From NCBI RefSeq assembly GCF_001682385.1, contig NZ_CP016210.1, positions 3,906,001 through 3,970,000 on the forward strand: DNA of 64,000 nt, written 5' to 3'. This document shows, piece by piece, positions 16,725 to 26,357 of the stretch (its first letter is position 1; every line of letters begins with the position of its first letter). This DNA is from Azoarcus olearius. GTDB lineage: Bacteria > Pseudomonadota > Gammaproteobacteria > Burkholderiales > Rhodocyclaceae. The position numbers were made by a program, and so were the translations under genes. The notes below the pieces were generated by a model, which ran no database searches, had not been told where the DNA came from, and saw only the letters and a list, made by a program, of their open reading frames with translations.

Positions 16725-17603
16725 TCAGGCGGTGGGCGCCGGCAGCGCACGCAGCGCATCGGCAACGGTGGGATAGCGCAGACGCACGCGCAGTTCGGTG
16801 TGGATGCGGCGGTTGGCCAGCCGGCGCGATTCGGACATGAAGGACAGCGTCAAGGGCGACAGCCGCGACGCGATCTCGGCCCGGCGGCAGCGCGGCGGAC
16901 GCGGCAGGCCGCAGGCATCGGCCACCGCGTCGAAGTAGTCGGCCATCTTCAGCCGGCCGTCATCGACCGCGTTGTAGACCCGTCCCGGCCGCCCGCGAAA
17001 CAGCGCGGCAAGCGCCAGCCGGGCGAGGTCGTCGGCGTGGATATGGTTGGTCCACACGTCGTCCGCTGCGGCGAGCACCGGATCGCCACGGCGCAGGCGC
17101 TCCAGCGGCAGGCGGTCGGCGGCGTAGATGCCGGGCGCGCGCAGCACGCCGACGACCGCGCCGGTGCGACGACCGAAAGCGCGCAGCCTGCGCTCCGCAT
17201 CCACGCGCCGCAGGGCGCGCGCGGTCGTGGCCCGGCAAGGCGCGGTTTCGTCCACTTCGGCCCCGGCACAATCGCCGTAAACCCCTGTCGTACTTATGTA
17301 TATCAGGTGCTGTGGTAGACTCCGGCGCTTCGCCAGCGCCGCCAACAGGCGGGCCGTGCGGGGGTCTCCATCGCCTTCGGCCGGCGGCGGCGCAAAGTGC
17401 AGCACGGCATCGGCCACGCCGGCGAGGCGGTCGAGGCTCGCGCGATCGTCGAGGTCGCCGCGCAGCGGCACCGCGCCAAGCGCGCGCAGCTCGGCCGCGG
17501 CTTCGGGCCGGCGCGCGAGTGCGAACACCCGCATGCGGCGCGCCAGCCACGGAATCGCGCGGCGGGCGACGTCGCCGCTGCCGACAACAAGTATTCTTTT
17601 CAT
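16725..17603 (-). CDS. SDR-family NAD(P)-dependent epimerase/reductase
   Basis: 292 residues of the atypical short-chain dehydrogenase group (YeeZ-like). Rossmann motif ILVVGSGDVARRAIPWLARR at the N-terminus, then LIYISTTGVYGD with the catalytic Tyr in the TGVYGD context, and the NHIHADDLARLALAAL and VYNAVDDGRLKMADYFD motifs usual in this group. Substrate unknown. It is divergent from the reductase gene at 17625 with only 21 bases between start codons, so their promoters must lie within each other's coding region or overlap fully. Confidence 0.85.
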   Translation of the reverse strand: MKRILVVGSGDVARRAIPWLARRMRVFALARRPEAAAELRALGAVPLRGDLDDRASLDRLAGVADAVLHFAPPPAEGDGDPRTARLLAALAKRRSLPQHLIYISTTGVYGDCAGAEVDETAPCRATTARALRRVDAERRLRAFGRRTGAVVGVLRAPGIYAADRLPLERLRRGDPVLAAADDVWTNHIHADDLARLALAALFRGRPGRVYNAVDDGRLKMADYFDAVADACGLPRPPRCRRAEIASRLSPLTLSFMSESRRLANRRIHTELRVRLRYPTVADALRALPAPTA

Positions 17604-17624
17604 TACTGCATTATCTCACGCACC

Positions 17625-18644
17625 ATGCCGCATCAGATTTCGCTCCAGCCCGGTGGCCAGACCTTTACCGCCGGAGAAGACCAGACCGTGCTCGAAGCCG
17701 CGCTCGCCGCCGGCCTGTTGCTGCCCTACGGCTGCCGCGATGGCGCCTGTGGCGCCTGCAAGGGCAAGGTGGTGAGCGGCGAGGTGCGCCTGGGCAGCCA
17801 CTCGCCCGGCGCGCTGAGCGCCGCCGATGCCGCTGCCGGACTCACGCTGTTCTGCCGCGCCCACGCCTGCAGCGACCTGGTGCTGGAGGCGCGCAACGTC
17901 AGCCGCGCCGGTGACATCCCGGTCAAGAAGCTGCCGGCGCGCGTGCAGAAGCTGGAACTCGCCGCGCCCGACGTGATGGTGATCGAACTCAAGCTGCCGG
18001 CGAGCGAACCCTTCCAGTTCCGCGCCGGCCAGTACATCGACATCCTGCTGGCGGACGGCCAGCGCCGCAGCTTCTCGATCGCCAACGCGCCCGAGGGCGC
18101 GGACCACGTCGAACTGCATGTGCGCCGCATCGACGGCGGACGCTTCACCGGCCAGGTGTTCGAGACCATGAAGGTGCGCGACATCCTGCGCTTCGAAGGC
18201 CCGCTCGGCACCTTCTGGCTGCGCGAGGACGACGCCCGTCCGATCGTCATGGTCGGCGGCGGCACCGGCTTCGCCCCGTTGAAGGGCATCATCGAGCACT
18301 GCATTGCAGCCGGCATCCAGCGCCCGATCACGCTCTACTGGGGCGCGCGCAACCGGGCCGGCCTCTACATGGACGAACTCGCGCGCGGCTGGACACAGCA
18401 GCTGCCGGGCTTCCGCTATATTCCGGTGCTGTCCGAGGCCACCGCGGAAGACGCGTGGAGCGGTCGCAGTGGTCTCGTCCACGCCGCGGTGCTCGAAGAC
18501 TTTGCCGACCTCTCCGGCCATGCGGTGTACGCTTGCGGCGCGCCGGCCATGATCGAGGCCGCGCGCACCAGCCTCACTGCAGAGCGCGGCCTGGCGGGCG
18601 AGCACTTCTTCGCCGACGCGTTCACCTTCGCCACTCCGACCTGA
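17625..18644 (+). CDS. 2Fe-2S ferredoxin-type NAD(P)H flavin reductase
   Basis: 339 residues. N-terminal plant-type [2Fe-2S] domain with Cys37, Cys42, Cys45 (PYGCRDGACGAC) and Cys77; then a FAD-binding domain (FRAGQYIDILLADGQRRSFS) and an NAD-binding domain (PIVMVGGGTGFAPLKGI, VYACGAPAMIEAA). This layout is that of CDP-6-deoxy-glucoseen reductase / phenol hydroxylase reductase-like enzymes, which pass electrons from NAD(P)H to an oxygenase or other acceptor. No partner oxygenase or sugar gene is nearby, so the acceptor is unknown. Confidence 0.88.
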   Translation: MPHQISLQPGGQTFTAGEDQTVLEAALAAGLLLPYGCRDGACGACKGKVVSGEVRLGSHSPGALSAADAAAGLTLFCRAHACSDLVLEARNVSRAGDIPVKKLPARVQKLELAAPDVMVIELKLPASEPFQFRAGQYIDILLADGQRRSFSIANAPEGADHVELHVRRIDGGRFTGQVFETMKVRDILRFEGPLGTFWLREDDARPIVMVGGGTGFAPLKGIIEHCIAAGIQRPITLYWGARNRAGLYMDELARGWTQQLPGFRYIPVLSEATAEDAWSGRSGLVHAAVLEDFADLSGHAVYACGAPAMIEAARTSLTAERGLAGEHFFADAFTFATPT

Positions 18645-18663
18645 ACAAGAAAACGAGCCACGC

Positions 18664-19800
18664 ATGAGCCAGACCGCCCTCCTCACCCGCGAACCGGTCG
18701 TCAACAAGAGCCGGGCCATCACGGCCAACCGCATCGTGGCCCACGGCCCCAACATCGCGGCGGTGGTGGAGACGCTGGACGGGCTTACCGACGTGTGGCC
18801 GGCTCACCATCCCGTGTTCGTCAGCCTCGGCCGCCTGGTGCCGACGCCCGAACTGCTGGAGTGGGAGGTGCCGCAGAACGCGATGATCGAAATCCCCGCG
18901 CAGGCGCTGGCCCACCCGCAGACCCAGGCGCTGCTGCCCAAGCTGCAGGAAGCCGGCATCAGCGTGTGCCTGCCCTGGTTCGTGCCCGGCACCGCGCTGC
19001 CGGCCGGCATCGACTGGCGCTTCGTGCTGATGGATGCGCGCAAGCATCCATCGCCGTCCGGCTCCCCGGGGCTGACGCTGGCCTGGGGACTGGCCGACGT
19101 CAACGCCTTCCGCAGCGCGGTGGGCGCGGGCTACGACGGCGCCTCCGGCTGGTTCTTCCTGCACGGCAACCCGCCCGCGAAAGAACTGCAGCCGGGTCAC
19201 GCCCAGCTCGTCCGCCTGCTCAACCTGGTGCGCAACAACGGCGAAATCCGCGACATCGAAGCGGTGCTGAAGCAGGACGTGGCGCTGTCCTACAAGCTGC
19301 TGCGCTACATCAACTCCGCCGGTTTCGGCCTGATGTGCGAAATCCAGTCCTTCCGCCACGCGGTCAGCATCCTCGGCTACCAGGCGCTCAACAAATGGCT
19401 GTCGCTGCTGCTCGTCACCGCCAGCCGCGACCCGGGCGCCCCCGCGATGATGCAGACCGCGATCGCGCGCGGCCGCTTCATGGAGGAAGTGGGCGCTTCG
19501 TTCTTCGACAAGAGCGAGCGCGACAACCTCTTCATCACCGGCGCTTTCTCGCTGCTGAACGTGCTGCTCGGCACCTCGATGCAGAGCCTGCTCGACGAGA
19601 TGCACCTGCCGCCCGCGGTCTCCGACGCGCTGCTGCACGACCAGGGCGAGTTCGCCCCCTTCCTGCGCCTCGCGCGCCAGTGCGAGAACTTCGACAGCAC
19701 CGCGCTTGCCAAGGCGGCGGACGAACTGCACCTGCCGCACGAGCAGATCAACCGCGCCCAGCTCGTCGCGCTCGGCTTCGCCGACAGCCTGCAGGCCTGA
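18664..19800 (+). CDS. HDOD domain signalling protein with degenerate EAL-like N-terminus
   Basis: 378 residues. The C-terminal half is a clear HDOD domain (VRLLNLVRNNGEIRDIEAVL, DVALSYKLLRYINSAGFG, FRHAVSILGYQALNKWLSLL). The N-terminal half has the place and pattern of a YuxH-type EAL domain but no EAL motif or catalytic acids that I can find, so it should not hydrolyse c-di-GMP. Such proteins act as scaffolds in signalling. It starts 19 bases after the reductase gene and precedes a histidine kinase and a c-di-GMP enzyme on the same strand. Confidence 0.85.
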   Translation: MSQTALLTREPVVNKSRAITANRIVAHGPNIAAVVETLDGLTDVWPAHHPVFVSLGRLVPTPELLEWEVPQNAMIEIPAQALAHPQTQALLPKLQEAGISVCLPWFVPGTALPAGIDWRFVLMDARKHPSPSGSPGLTLAWGLADVNAFRSAVGAGYDGASGWFFLHGNPPAKELQPGHAQLVRLLNLVRNNGEIRDIEAVLKQDVALSYKLLRYINSAGFGLMCEIQSFRHAVSILGYQALNKWLSLLLVTASRDPGAPAMMQTAIARGRFMEEVGASFFDKSERDNLFITGAFSLLNVLLGTSMQSLLDEMHLPPAVSDALLHDQGEFAPFLRLARQCENFDSTALAKAADELHLPHEQINRAQLVALGFADSLQA

Positions 19801-19911
19801 GCGCGGCGGTTTCCGCCACGCGGAGACCGCACGCGACTTCGGTCACATCCCTGTCGCCCGGCGCCGGCTAGAATCGGCTGCAAAACAACGACTTCGGCGC
19901 CGGCCGCCAGG

Positions 19912-21915
19912 ATGACCTCCAACCCTCCCCGCGTTCTCAGCCCGCGTCCGCGCGCCGCCAACGCCAGCGCCATCCTGGCCCTGCTGGGGCATGGGCTGCC
20001 CGCGTGGGGCGAGGTCGCGCTGGTGGCCGCGCGCGACCCGGCGCTGTGCCTTGCGCTGCTGTCCGCCTCCCCGCTGGCTGGCGGCAAGGGCCTGGAGGAT
20101 GGCCTCAACTCGGCGCTGCAAACCCGCCTGGAAACGCTCGGCGCCGATCTCCTGCGCGCGTGGCTGTGCCACACCGAAAGCGCCAGCGGCCGCGCCGACG
20201 CCGCCGTGCTGCTGACGGCCGAATGCGCGCTCCATCTCGCGCTCGAAACGCGTTACCCCCGCCCCGACGAAGCCTACCTCGCCGGCCTGTGGCTGACGCC
20301 CTCGACGTTCTGCCTGCCCGCCCAGGCCGCCGACGCCGACGTCCCCCTGCTGCCGGCCGATCAAGCAGCGGCGCGGCACGTGCTCCACGCCGCAATCGCC
20401 GAGGCCGCCGGGCGCTGCGGGCTTTCGGCCGCGGTCCGCGATGTGCTGGAGGCGGGCCAACTGCTGGACGAGCAAGCTGCCCGGGCGCATCCGCTGCTGC
20501 GCATCGTGCACGCCGCGCGCCTGCTGGCGAGCGAATCGTGGCCGCGGCACCTGCCGGCCATCGAGGCGCTGACCCGGCTGGACTCCGCGGCGCTGCGCAG
20601 CCTGCGTACCGACGTTGGCTACATCGTCGCCGGCCACGCGGCCTACCCGCCCGCCGCCGTCCGCCCCGAGGGCCAGGCCCTGCCCGTCATCGTGGCGGCC
20701 GACCCTGCCGATGCCTTTCACGCGGCGGCGCTGCGCGGCCTGATCCTCGCGGCCTTTGCCGAACTGGACGAAAGCGCGGTGGCGCCGCGCGCGGCGCTGG
20801 CCACCCGCCTGCTTGCCGGACGCGACCTGCCCTTGGTCGCACTCGCGGGCGAGGACGGCTGCTTTCAGGCGGTGCTTGGCCCCGACCTCACCCGGACCGC
20901 CTTCAACGAACTGGCGCTCGCCGAAGACGACCCCGCCAGTTGCATTGCGCTCGCCGCCCGCAGCGGGCGCGCCGCCGCCTTTGCCGACAACGCCCAGGGG
21001 CCGGCACGCAGCGTGGCGGACTGGCAGGTCGCGCGCTGGCTGGGCGGGCGCGGTTTCGACTGCCTGCCGCTGGCGGTGGGCGGCCGCTTCGGCGTGGCGA
21101 TGGTCGCCATGGAGCCGGACGCCGACGGTGCCGCCAGCACGCGCTGGCTGCTCACCGAGCTGCTCGGTGCGGCGAGCAGGCGACTGCGCGAACACCACGC
21201 GGCGCGCGAGGCCAGCGCGGCGCGCGAAGCCGCCCTGCGCGGCCGCTTCCACGCCCATGCCCGGCGCATTGCGCATGAAGCAGCCAATCCGCTGACGGTC
21301 ATCCGCACGCGGCTGGACATGCTGGGCCAGCAGCAGGCGGCCGGCAGCGCGCTGCACGGCGAGGTGGCGCTGCTGAATACGGAACTCGATCGCGTCGCCC
21401 GGCTGTTGCGCGGCGCCGGCGAACTGCCCGCCGACGAAACCGAGCTGGCGCGCTGCAACCTGACCGAACTGCTGCTGGAAATGCGCACGATGTATGCCGA
21501 CACGCTGTTCACCGCGAAGGGCATTACGTTCGAACTACGCGCGGCCAGCGGCGTACCACCCGTGGCGATCCCGCCCTCGGCGCTGCGCCAGGTGCTGCTG
21601 AACCTGTTCCGCAATGCCGCGGAGGCCTTGCAGCCCGGCGGCCGGCTGGCGGTGGCGCTAGCGGGTCAGGCCAATGCAAACGGGCGCAGCTGTGCGGAAA
21701 TCCGCCTGGTGGACAATGGCCCCGGGCTGCCGGAGGACCGGCTCGCCGACCTCTTCGCGCCGCGCCCCAGCACCAAGGGAGGCAGTCATCAAGGCGTGGG
21801 GCTCAGCGTCGTCCGCGACATTCTCGCGCAATGGAACGCCTCTATCCTTTGTCGGAGCCAGAGCGGCGGCGGAACGAGCTTCCAGATCTTTGTTCCGCTG
21901 GAACAAAGGCCCTGA
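19912..21915 (+). CDS. soluble histidine kinase with HDOD-like N-terminal region
   Basis: 667 residues without obvious membrane helices. The N-terminal about 290 residues are Ala/Leu-rich helices resembling an HDOD domain; a middle region around LPLAVGGRFGVAMVAMEPD looks GAF-like; the C-terminal part is a kinase with phospho-acceptor His in RIAHEAANPLTVIRTRLDML and ATP-binding boxes (LLNLFRNAAEALQPGG, RLVDNGPGLPEDRL, HQGVGLSVVRDIL). Its stop is 57 bases before the start of the REC-PAS-GGDEF-EAL gene, its likely phospho-transfer partner. Confidence 0.87.
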   Translation: MTSNPPRVLSPRPRAANASAILALLGHGLPAWGEVALVAARDPALCLALLSASPLAGGKGLEDGLNSALQTRLETLGADLLRAWLCHTESASGRADAAVLLTAECALHLALETRYPRPDEAYLAGLWLTPSTFCLPAQAADADVPLLPADQAAARHVLHAAIAEAAGRCGLSAAVRDVLEAGQLLDEQAARAHPLLRIVHAARLLASESWPRHLPAIEALTRLDSAALRSLRTDVGYIVAGHAAYPPAAVRPEGQALPVIVAADPADAFHAAALRGLILAAFAELDESAVAPRAALATRLLAGRDLPLVALAGEDGCFQAVLGPDLTRTAFNELALAEDDPASCIALAARSGRAAAFADNAQGPARSVADWQVARWLGGRGFDCLPLAVGGRFGVAMVAMEPDADGAASTRWLLTELLGAASRRLREHHAAREASAAREAALRGRFHAHARRIAHEAANPLTVIRTRLDMLGQQQAAGSALHGEVALLNTELDRVARLLRGAGELPADETELARCNLTELLLEMRTMYADTLFTAKGITFELRAASGVPPVAIPPSALRQVLLNLFRNAAEALQPGGRLAVALAGQANANGRSCAEIRLVDNGPGLPEDRLADLFAPRPSTKGGSHQGVGLSVVRDILAQWNASILCRSQSGGGTSFQIFVPLEQRP

Positions 21916-21972
21916 TTTGTAGCAATATTCATCTCACAAGACCCATAACGCGACCCGACCTCCAGGGGGCTC

Positions 21973-24153
21973 ATGGTTATTCCAGCAGACCAGCCGTTCC
22001 AGGTGCGCTCCGAGCAGACCTCGCCGGCACCGGAACTCGTCTGCCGCATCCTCGTCGTGGACGACGATCCTGCGCTGCGGCAATCGCTCCCGCGGGCCCT
22101 CGCCCGCAATGGGCGCAAGTTTTCCGAAAGCGATACCGTGGCCGGCGCCATCGCGCTGCTCGAACGCGAGCCGTTCGACCTCGTGCTGCTGGACTATCGC
22201 CTGCCCGACGGCACAGGACTCGCGGTGCTCGACTGGCTCGCGCAGCATCAGCGCGAGGAAGCGGTGATCATGATCAGCGGTGAAGACGCCCTCGACGCCG
22301 CGATCGGCGCGCTGCGCGGCGGCGCCGACGACTACCTGCGCAAGCCCTACCACGTGGCGCAGCTGCAGCGCGCGGTGGAAAGCGCGCTGCACAAGGCGGC
22401 GCTGGAGCGCGCGAACCGCGCGATGAGCCAGCGCCTGCGCACCTCCGAGCGCCTGCATCGCTACCTGGTCGAAAGCTCCCCCGACCTGATCTTCACGCTC
22501 GACGCCGAAGGCCGCTTCAGCTACCTCAATCCACGCGTCAAGGCGCTGCTCGGCTACGACCGCAACGTGCTGATGCGGCGCCCGTTCACCACGCTGGTGA
22601 TGCCGGAGGATGTCGATCGCATCGCCACGCTGCTGTACGCCCCGGTCGCCGGCCCGGGCGAGAGCTTCCACGTCGAGCTGCGGCTGCGCCGCAACCGCGA
22701 GCTGCTCGCCGGCGACAGCCCGGAGTGGATCACCGTCGCGCTCACCGGCATCCCGATGCCGGCGCGCGAGGACGGGCGTCGCGGCGGCGGCCTGTACGGG
22801 GTGGCGCGCGACATCTCCGAACGCAAGCGCGCCGAGGAGATCATCTCCTTCCAGGCCTACCACGACCAGCTCACCCGTCTGCCCAACCGGGTGCTGTTCA
22901 AGGACCGCCTCGAACTCGCGATCGCGCAGGCGCAGCGCCGCACGGGCGCACTCGCGGTGATGTTCATCGACGTCGACCGCTTCAAGCTGGTGAACGACAC
23001 CTTCGGCCACGCCGAGGGCGACATGCTGCTGCGCGGCATCGCTGCCCGCCTCGCGGGCACGCTGCGGCGGGGCGACACGCTGGCGCGCCTGGGCGGGGAC
23101 GAATTCACCGTGCTGCTGCCCGACATCAACGGCCCGCAGGACGCCGAGGTCATCGCGCGCAAGATTCTCGACTCGCTGTCGGCACCGTTCCCGCTCAGCC
23201 ACGGCGACTTCCGTGCCACGGCCAGTATCGGCATCGCGCTGTTCCCGCGCGACGGCGATGGCGCCGAGGATCTGACCCGCCATGCCGACATTGCGATGTA
23301 CCAGGTCAAGCGCTCCGGCAAGAACGGTTTCCGCTTCTTCGACATCGCACTCAACTCGCACTACCGCGAGCGCATCGTGCTGGAGAACGATCTGCGCACT
23401 GCGCTGGAGCGGCGCGAGTTCGAGCTGCACTACCAGCCCCAGATCAGCCTGACCCAGCACCGGGTGGTCGGCATGGAAGCGCTGCTGCGCTGGAACCACC
23501 CCAACCTCGGGCTGGTCAGCCCGGCCACCTTCATTCCGGTGGCCGAGGAGATGGGCCTGATCGGCGACATCAGCCGCTGGGTGCTGGAAGAGGCCTGCGG
23601 CCAGCTTGCGCGCTGGCGCGAGGCCGGCCACAACGACTTGCGGATGTCGCTGAACCTGTCGCCGCACGACTTCGACAGCCAGGACGTGGTGACGATGGTG
23701 ACCGAATGCGTGGAACGCCACCGGCTGCCACCGTCGCAGCTGGAACTGGAGATCACCGAGAGCATGATGATGCAGGACGCCGCCGGCGTTGCCGCCAAGG
23801 TGCGCGGGCTGCGCGAGGCGGGGCTGAGCGTGGCGATCGACGATTTCGGCACCGGCTATTCGGCGCTGGCGTATCTGCAGAAGTTTCCCGTCAGCACGCT
23901 GAAGATCGACCGCAGTTTCGTGCGTGAGCTGGAAGGGCCCAATACCAACCCGATCATCTCGGCGATCACCGGTATCGCGCGCGGTTTCGGCCTGCAGTTG
24001 ATCGCGGAAGGGGTGGAGCGTTCGGAGCAGGCGGAAACGCTGCGCACCCTGGGCTGCGACGTGATGCAGGGTTTTCTGTATGCACGCCCGGCGCCCGCGG
24101 CCGAGGCGACCGCCTGGCTCTACGACGCACCGGACGCCTCGGCGCTGCACTGA
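21973..24153 (+). CDS. response regulator REC-PAS-GGDEF-EAL (c-di-GMP turnover)
   Basis: 726 residues. Receiver domain with Asp74 (LVLLDYRLPDGTG), PAS domain (HRYLVESSPDLIFTLDAEGR), intact GGDEF motif (ARLGGDEFTVLLP) with an RxxD inhibitory site (RRGD five residues upstream), and an intact EAL domain (GMEALLRWNHP, DDFGTGYSALAYLQ, EGVERSEQAE). Both c-di-GMP synthesis and breakdown are possible on sequence. The upstream histidine kinase probably phosphorylates it. A Shine-Dalgarno AGGGGG lies 6 bases before the ATG, and a strong terminator follows at 24274. Confidence 0.95.
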   Translation: MVIPADQPFQVRSEQTSPAPELVCRILVVDDDPALRQSLPRALARNGRKFSESDTVAGAIALLEREPFDLVLLDYRLPDGTGLAVLDWLAQHQREEAVIMISGEDALDAAIGALRGGADDYLRKPYHVAQLQRAVESALHKAALERANRAMSQRLRTSERLHRYLVESSPDLIFTLDAEGRFSYLNPRVKALLGYDRNVLMRRPFTTLVMPEDVDRIATLLYAPVAGPGESFHVELRLRRNRELLAGDSPEWITVALTGIPMPAREDGRRGGGLYGVARDISERKRAEEIISFQAYHDQLTRLPNRVLFKDRLELAIAQAQRRTGALAVMFIDVDRFKLVNDTFGHAEGDMLLRGIAARLAGTLRRGDTLARLGGDEFTVLLPDINGPQDAEVIARKILDSLSAPFPLSHGDFRATASIGIALFPRDGDGAEDLTRHADIAMYQVKRSGKNGFRFFDIALNSHYRERIVLENDLRTALERREFELHYQPQISLTQHRVVGMEALLRWNHPNLGLVSPATFIPVAEEMGLIGDISRWVLEEACGQLARWREAGHNDLRMSLNLSPHDFDSQDVVTMVTECVERHRLPPSQLELEITESMMMQDAAGVAAKVRGLREAGLSVAIDDFGTGYSALAYLQKFPVSTLKIDRSFVRELEGPNTNPIISAITGIARGFGLQLIAEGVERSEQAETLRTLGCDVMQGFLYARPAPAAEATAWLYDAPDASALH

Positions 24154-24273
24154 ACCCGCCCGCGCGCGGGTCGCGGCCCTGGCGGGTGTGCGGATGCACG
24201 TTTCCGCCTCGAAGCGGTTTATGTTGAGGACGCCTGAGCGCGGGCGTCCGAGGAATGGCGCCCAACCAAAAAC

Positions 24274-24304
24274 AAAAAGGCCGGCATGCTACGCCGGCCT
24301 TTTT
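24274..24304. terminator. bidirectional intrinsic terminator
   Basis: AAAAAGGCCGGC (24274-24285), loop ATGCTAC, then GCCGGCCTTTTT (24293-24304): a 12-base perfect stem flanked by A- and T-runs, so it can stop transcription in both directions. It sits between the convergent c-di-GMP gene and cytochrome c gene. Confidence 0.9.
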
Positions 24305-24335
24305 ACATTCGCCCCACTGGCGGGCGGGGACTTGC

Positions 24336-24644
24336 TTACTTCTGGCTCAGGATCCAGTCGACCAGCTTCTTGGCTTCGTCGGCATTGACCTGCGGGTTGG
24401 GGGGCATCGGAACCTGGCCCCAGACGCCAACACCGCCCTTCTGCACCTTGGTCGCGAGCATTGCGGCAGCGTCCTTCTGGCCGGCGTACTTGGCAGCGAC
24501 TTCCTTGTACGCGGGACCGACCAGCTTCTTGTCCACCGCGTGACAGGCCAGGCAGTTCTTGGCCTTGGCGAGGTCGGCATTGGCAAAGGCGGGCGCGGCG
24601 GACAGGAGACCGGCGGCGACGGCGGCGGCGACGAACACTTTCAT
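24336..24644 (-). CDS. periplasmic class I cytochrome c (c551/c552 type)
   Basis: 102 residues: signal peptide ending AFA (about residue 21), heme-binding CLACH (Cys31, Cys34, His35) and the distal ligand Met80 in VPMPPNP. Size and motifs match the small electron carriers that donate to terminal oxidases or nitrite reductase in the periplasm. I start at ATG 24642-24644 after a GAGGAAGAG; a longer reading frame upstream has no signal-like features. It stands alone, between a terminator and ureG. Confidence 0.93.
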   Translation of the reverse strand: MKVFVAAAVAAGLLSAAPAFANADLAKAKNCLACHAVDKKLVGPAYKEVAAKYAGQKDAAAMLATKVQKGGVGVWGQVPMPPNPQVNADEAKKLVDWILSQK

Positions 24645-24782
24645 ATTCTCTTCCTCTCGTTGTGTGTGATTACACGCGGGCGATACTACCCCCAAGGGTG
24701 GCGCTTTGCCTACCGAGGGGGCGCCCCGGCGCCGGAGGATGCGTAACGCGGCGTGTCGTTGCGGGCACGCGGCGGGCGAAGC

Positions 24783-25406
24783 TCAGCCGGCGTGGGGCCG
24801 GAGCAGGCCCTGGGTTTCGATGAAGGCGATGATCTCGGCGAGCCCTTGTCCGGTCTTGAGGTTGGAGAAGATGAAGGGGCGCTCGCCGCGCATCTTCCGG
24901 GCGTCGCGGTCCATGACTTCGAGCGAGGCGCCGACCATGGGGGCAAGGTCGATCTTGTTGATGACGAGCAGGTCGCTCTTGGTGATGCCCGGGCCGCCCT
25001 TGCGCGGGATCTTGTCGCCGGCGGAAACGTCGATGACGTACAGCGTGAGGTCGGAGAGTTCGGGCGAGAAGGTGGCGGCGAGGTTGTCGCCGCCGGATTC
25101 GACGAAGATGATTTCGAGCCCGGGAAAGCGCTGGTTGAGGCGGTCGACGGCTTCGAGGTTGATCGAGGCGTCTTCGCGGATGGCGGTGTGCGGGCAGCCG
25201 CCGGTTTCGACGCCGATGATGCGGTCGGGGGCGAGCGCTTCGTTGCGGACGAGGAACTGGGCGTCTTCGGCGGTGTAGATGTCGTTGGTGACGACGGCGA
25301 TGTTGTACTTGTCGCGCAGGGCGCGGCAGAGCGCGAGGGTGAGCGCGGTCTTGCCGGATCCGACGGGGCCGCCGATGCCGACACGCAGGGCTTGGGATTG
25401 GGTCAC
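24783..25406 (-). CDS. ureG: urease accessory GTPase UreG
   Basis: 207 residues. P-loop [11 protein letters not shown], the nickel-binding CPH motif in [26 protein letters not shown] and [10 protein letters not shown]. UreG hydrolyses GTP to drive nickel insertion into urease with UreD, UreE and UreF. The start codon is GTG (25404-25406). Unlike the other ure genes it is separated from ureF by about 250 bases that contain an inverted repeat, so it may also have its own promoter. Confidence 0.96.
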   Translation of the reverse strand: MTQSQALRVGIGGPVGSGKTALTLALCRALRDKYNIAVVTNDIYTAEDAQFLVRNEALAPDRIIGVETGGCPHTAIREDASINLEAVDRLNQRFPGLEIIFVESGGDNLAATFSPELSDLTLYVIDVSAGDKIPRKGGPGITKSDLLVINKIDLAPMVGASLEVMDRDARKMRGERPFIFSNLKTGQGLAEIIAFIETQGLLRPHAG

Positions 25407-25545
25407 GGGGTTTTGCTCCGGATACGGGATAGGTCGGGTTTAGAAGCGGGCCAGTGTCGCCCGGGCTATGTGTTTGGTTCGTCGACTCGCACGGCAAGGC
25501 GGATTCTGGCGTCCGGAAACCGGTGCGCACCACCGCCGGCCGCGC

Positions 25546-25615
25546 CGGGTATTCCCTCCGCAGGCTGCGGAACTCGCTTCGCTCGGACAGTCCTCGCCGG
25601 CTCCACGAATACCCG
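25546..25615. repeat. inverted repeat between ureF and ureG
   Basis: CGGGTATTC (25546-25554) and GAATACCCG (25607-25615) are perfect inverted copies separated by 52 bases, which themselves hold CTCCGCAGGCTGCGGAACTC-type palindromic sequence. It lies in the 249-base ureF-ureG gap (25407-25655), where I see no gene. It could be a REP-like unit or an RNA structure modulating ureG expression. Confidence 0.5.
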
Positions 25616-25655
25616 ACACGTCCGGCTTGACCTCAGCGCGGGTCCGAATCCTGCC

Positions 25656-26357
25656 TCATGATCTGAACAGCCGGGTGTACTGGGTTTCGTGCCGGCTGCT
25701 GGCGATCGCCAGGCCGGGCGTGAAGTTGCTCCATTCCGCTTCCGGCAGGCGCTGCGCGGCCTCCACCAGCGCCGGCACCGCGGCGCCGAGATCGGCGAGC
25801 AGGCGCTGGCCGGCGCTCTGGCCGAGCGGCACCGCCTTCACCGCCGCCATCACCTGGTTTTCCAGCCAGGCCCAGAGGTAGGCGGAAAGCGCTTGGTCTG
25901 CGGGAATCTGCCAGGCCGCGGCGGCAGCGGTCCAGGCCACCGGGAAAGCCGGCGTGTCGAGCGCGACGAGCCGCGCCTTCCAGCCGGGCAGGCCGGCGAA
26001 GGCGTCGAGGTCGGCGAGCAGGCGGACCAGCGAATAGCCCATCTGCACGGTCTCGGCGCGCAGTTCGGAGGTTTCGCGGCTGGCGAGGAAGTCCTCGTTG
26101 AGACGGGCCACTTCGGCGTCGTCGCCGTCGGCCCACGCTGCCACCAGACCCGCGACCAGCGGGGCCTCGAAGCGGGCGAGGCTCCATTCCAGCACGTCGC
26201 CGATCCAGCGCCGGGCGTCGGCCTCGGTACGCACCGTGCCGCATTCCACCGCCCACTCCAGCCCTTGTGAATAGGTGTAGGCGCCGACGGGCAGCGCGGG
26301 GCTGGCGAGTTGCAGCAGGCGGATCAGGGGCAGCAGGCCGCCGCCGGCTGCGCTCAC
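25656..26357 (-). CDS. ureF: urease accessory protein UreF
   Basis: 233 residues, with the family motifs [20 protein letters not shown] near the start and a C-terminal [14 protein letters not shown] tail that in other UreF proteins contacts UreD/UreG. It acts as the activating partner of UreG in nickel delivery to apo-urease. The start is a GTG whose last bases overlap the ureE stop (GTGA). Confidence 0.95.
   Translation of the reverse strand: MSAAGGGLLPLIRLLQLASPALPVGAYTYSQGLEWAVECGTVRTEADARRWIGDVLEWSLARFEAPLVAGLVAAWADGDDAEVARLNEDFLASRETSELRAETVQMGYSLVRLLADLDAFAGLPGWKARLVALDTPAFPVAWTAAAAAWQIPADQALSAYLWAWLENQVMAAVKAVPLGQSAGQRLLADLGAAVPALVEAAQRLPEAEWSNFTPGLAIASSRHETQYTRLFRS

Noticed and set aside
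20004-21278. 424-residue plus-strand frame inside the HDOD-like kinase
   Set aside because: Arg/Ala/Gly-rich frame in the wrong phase of the 19912-21915 kinase gene.
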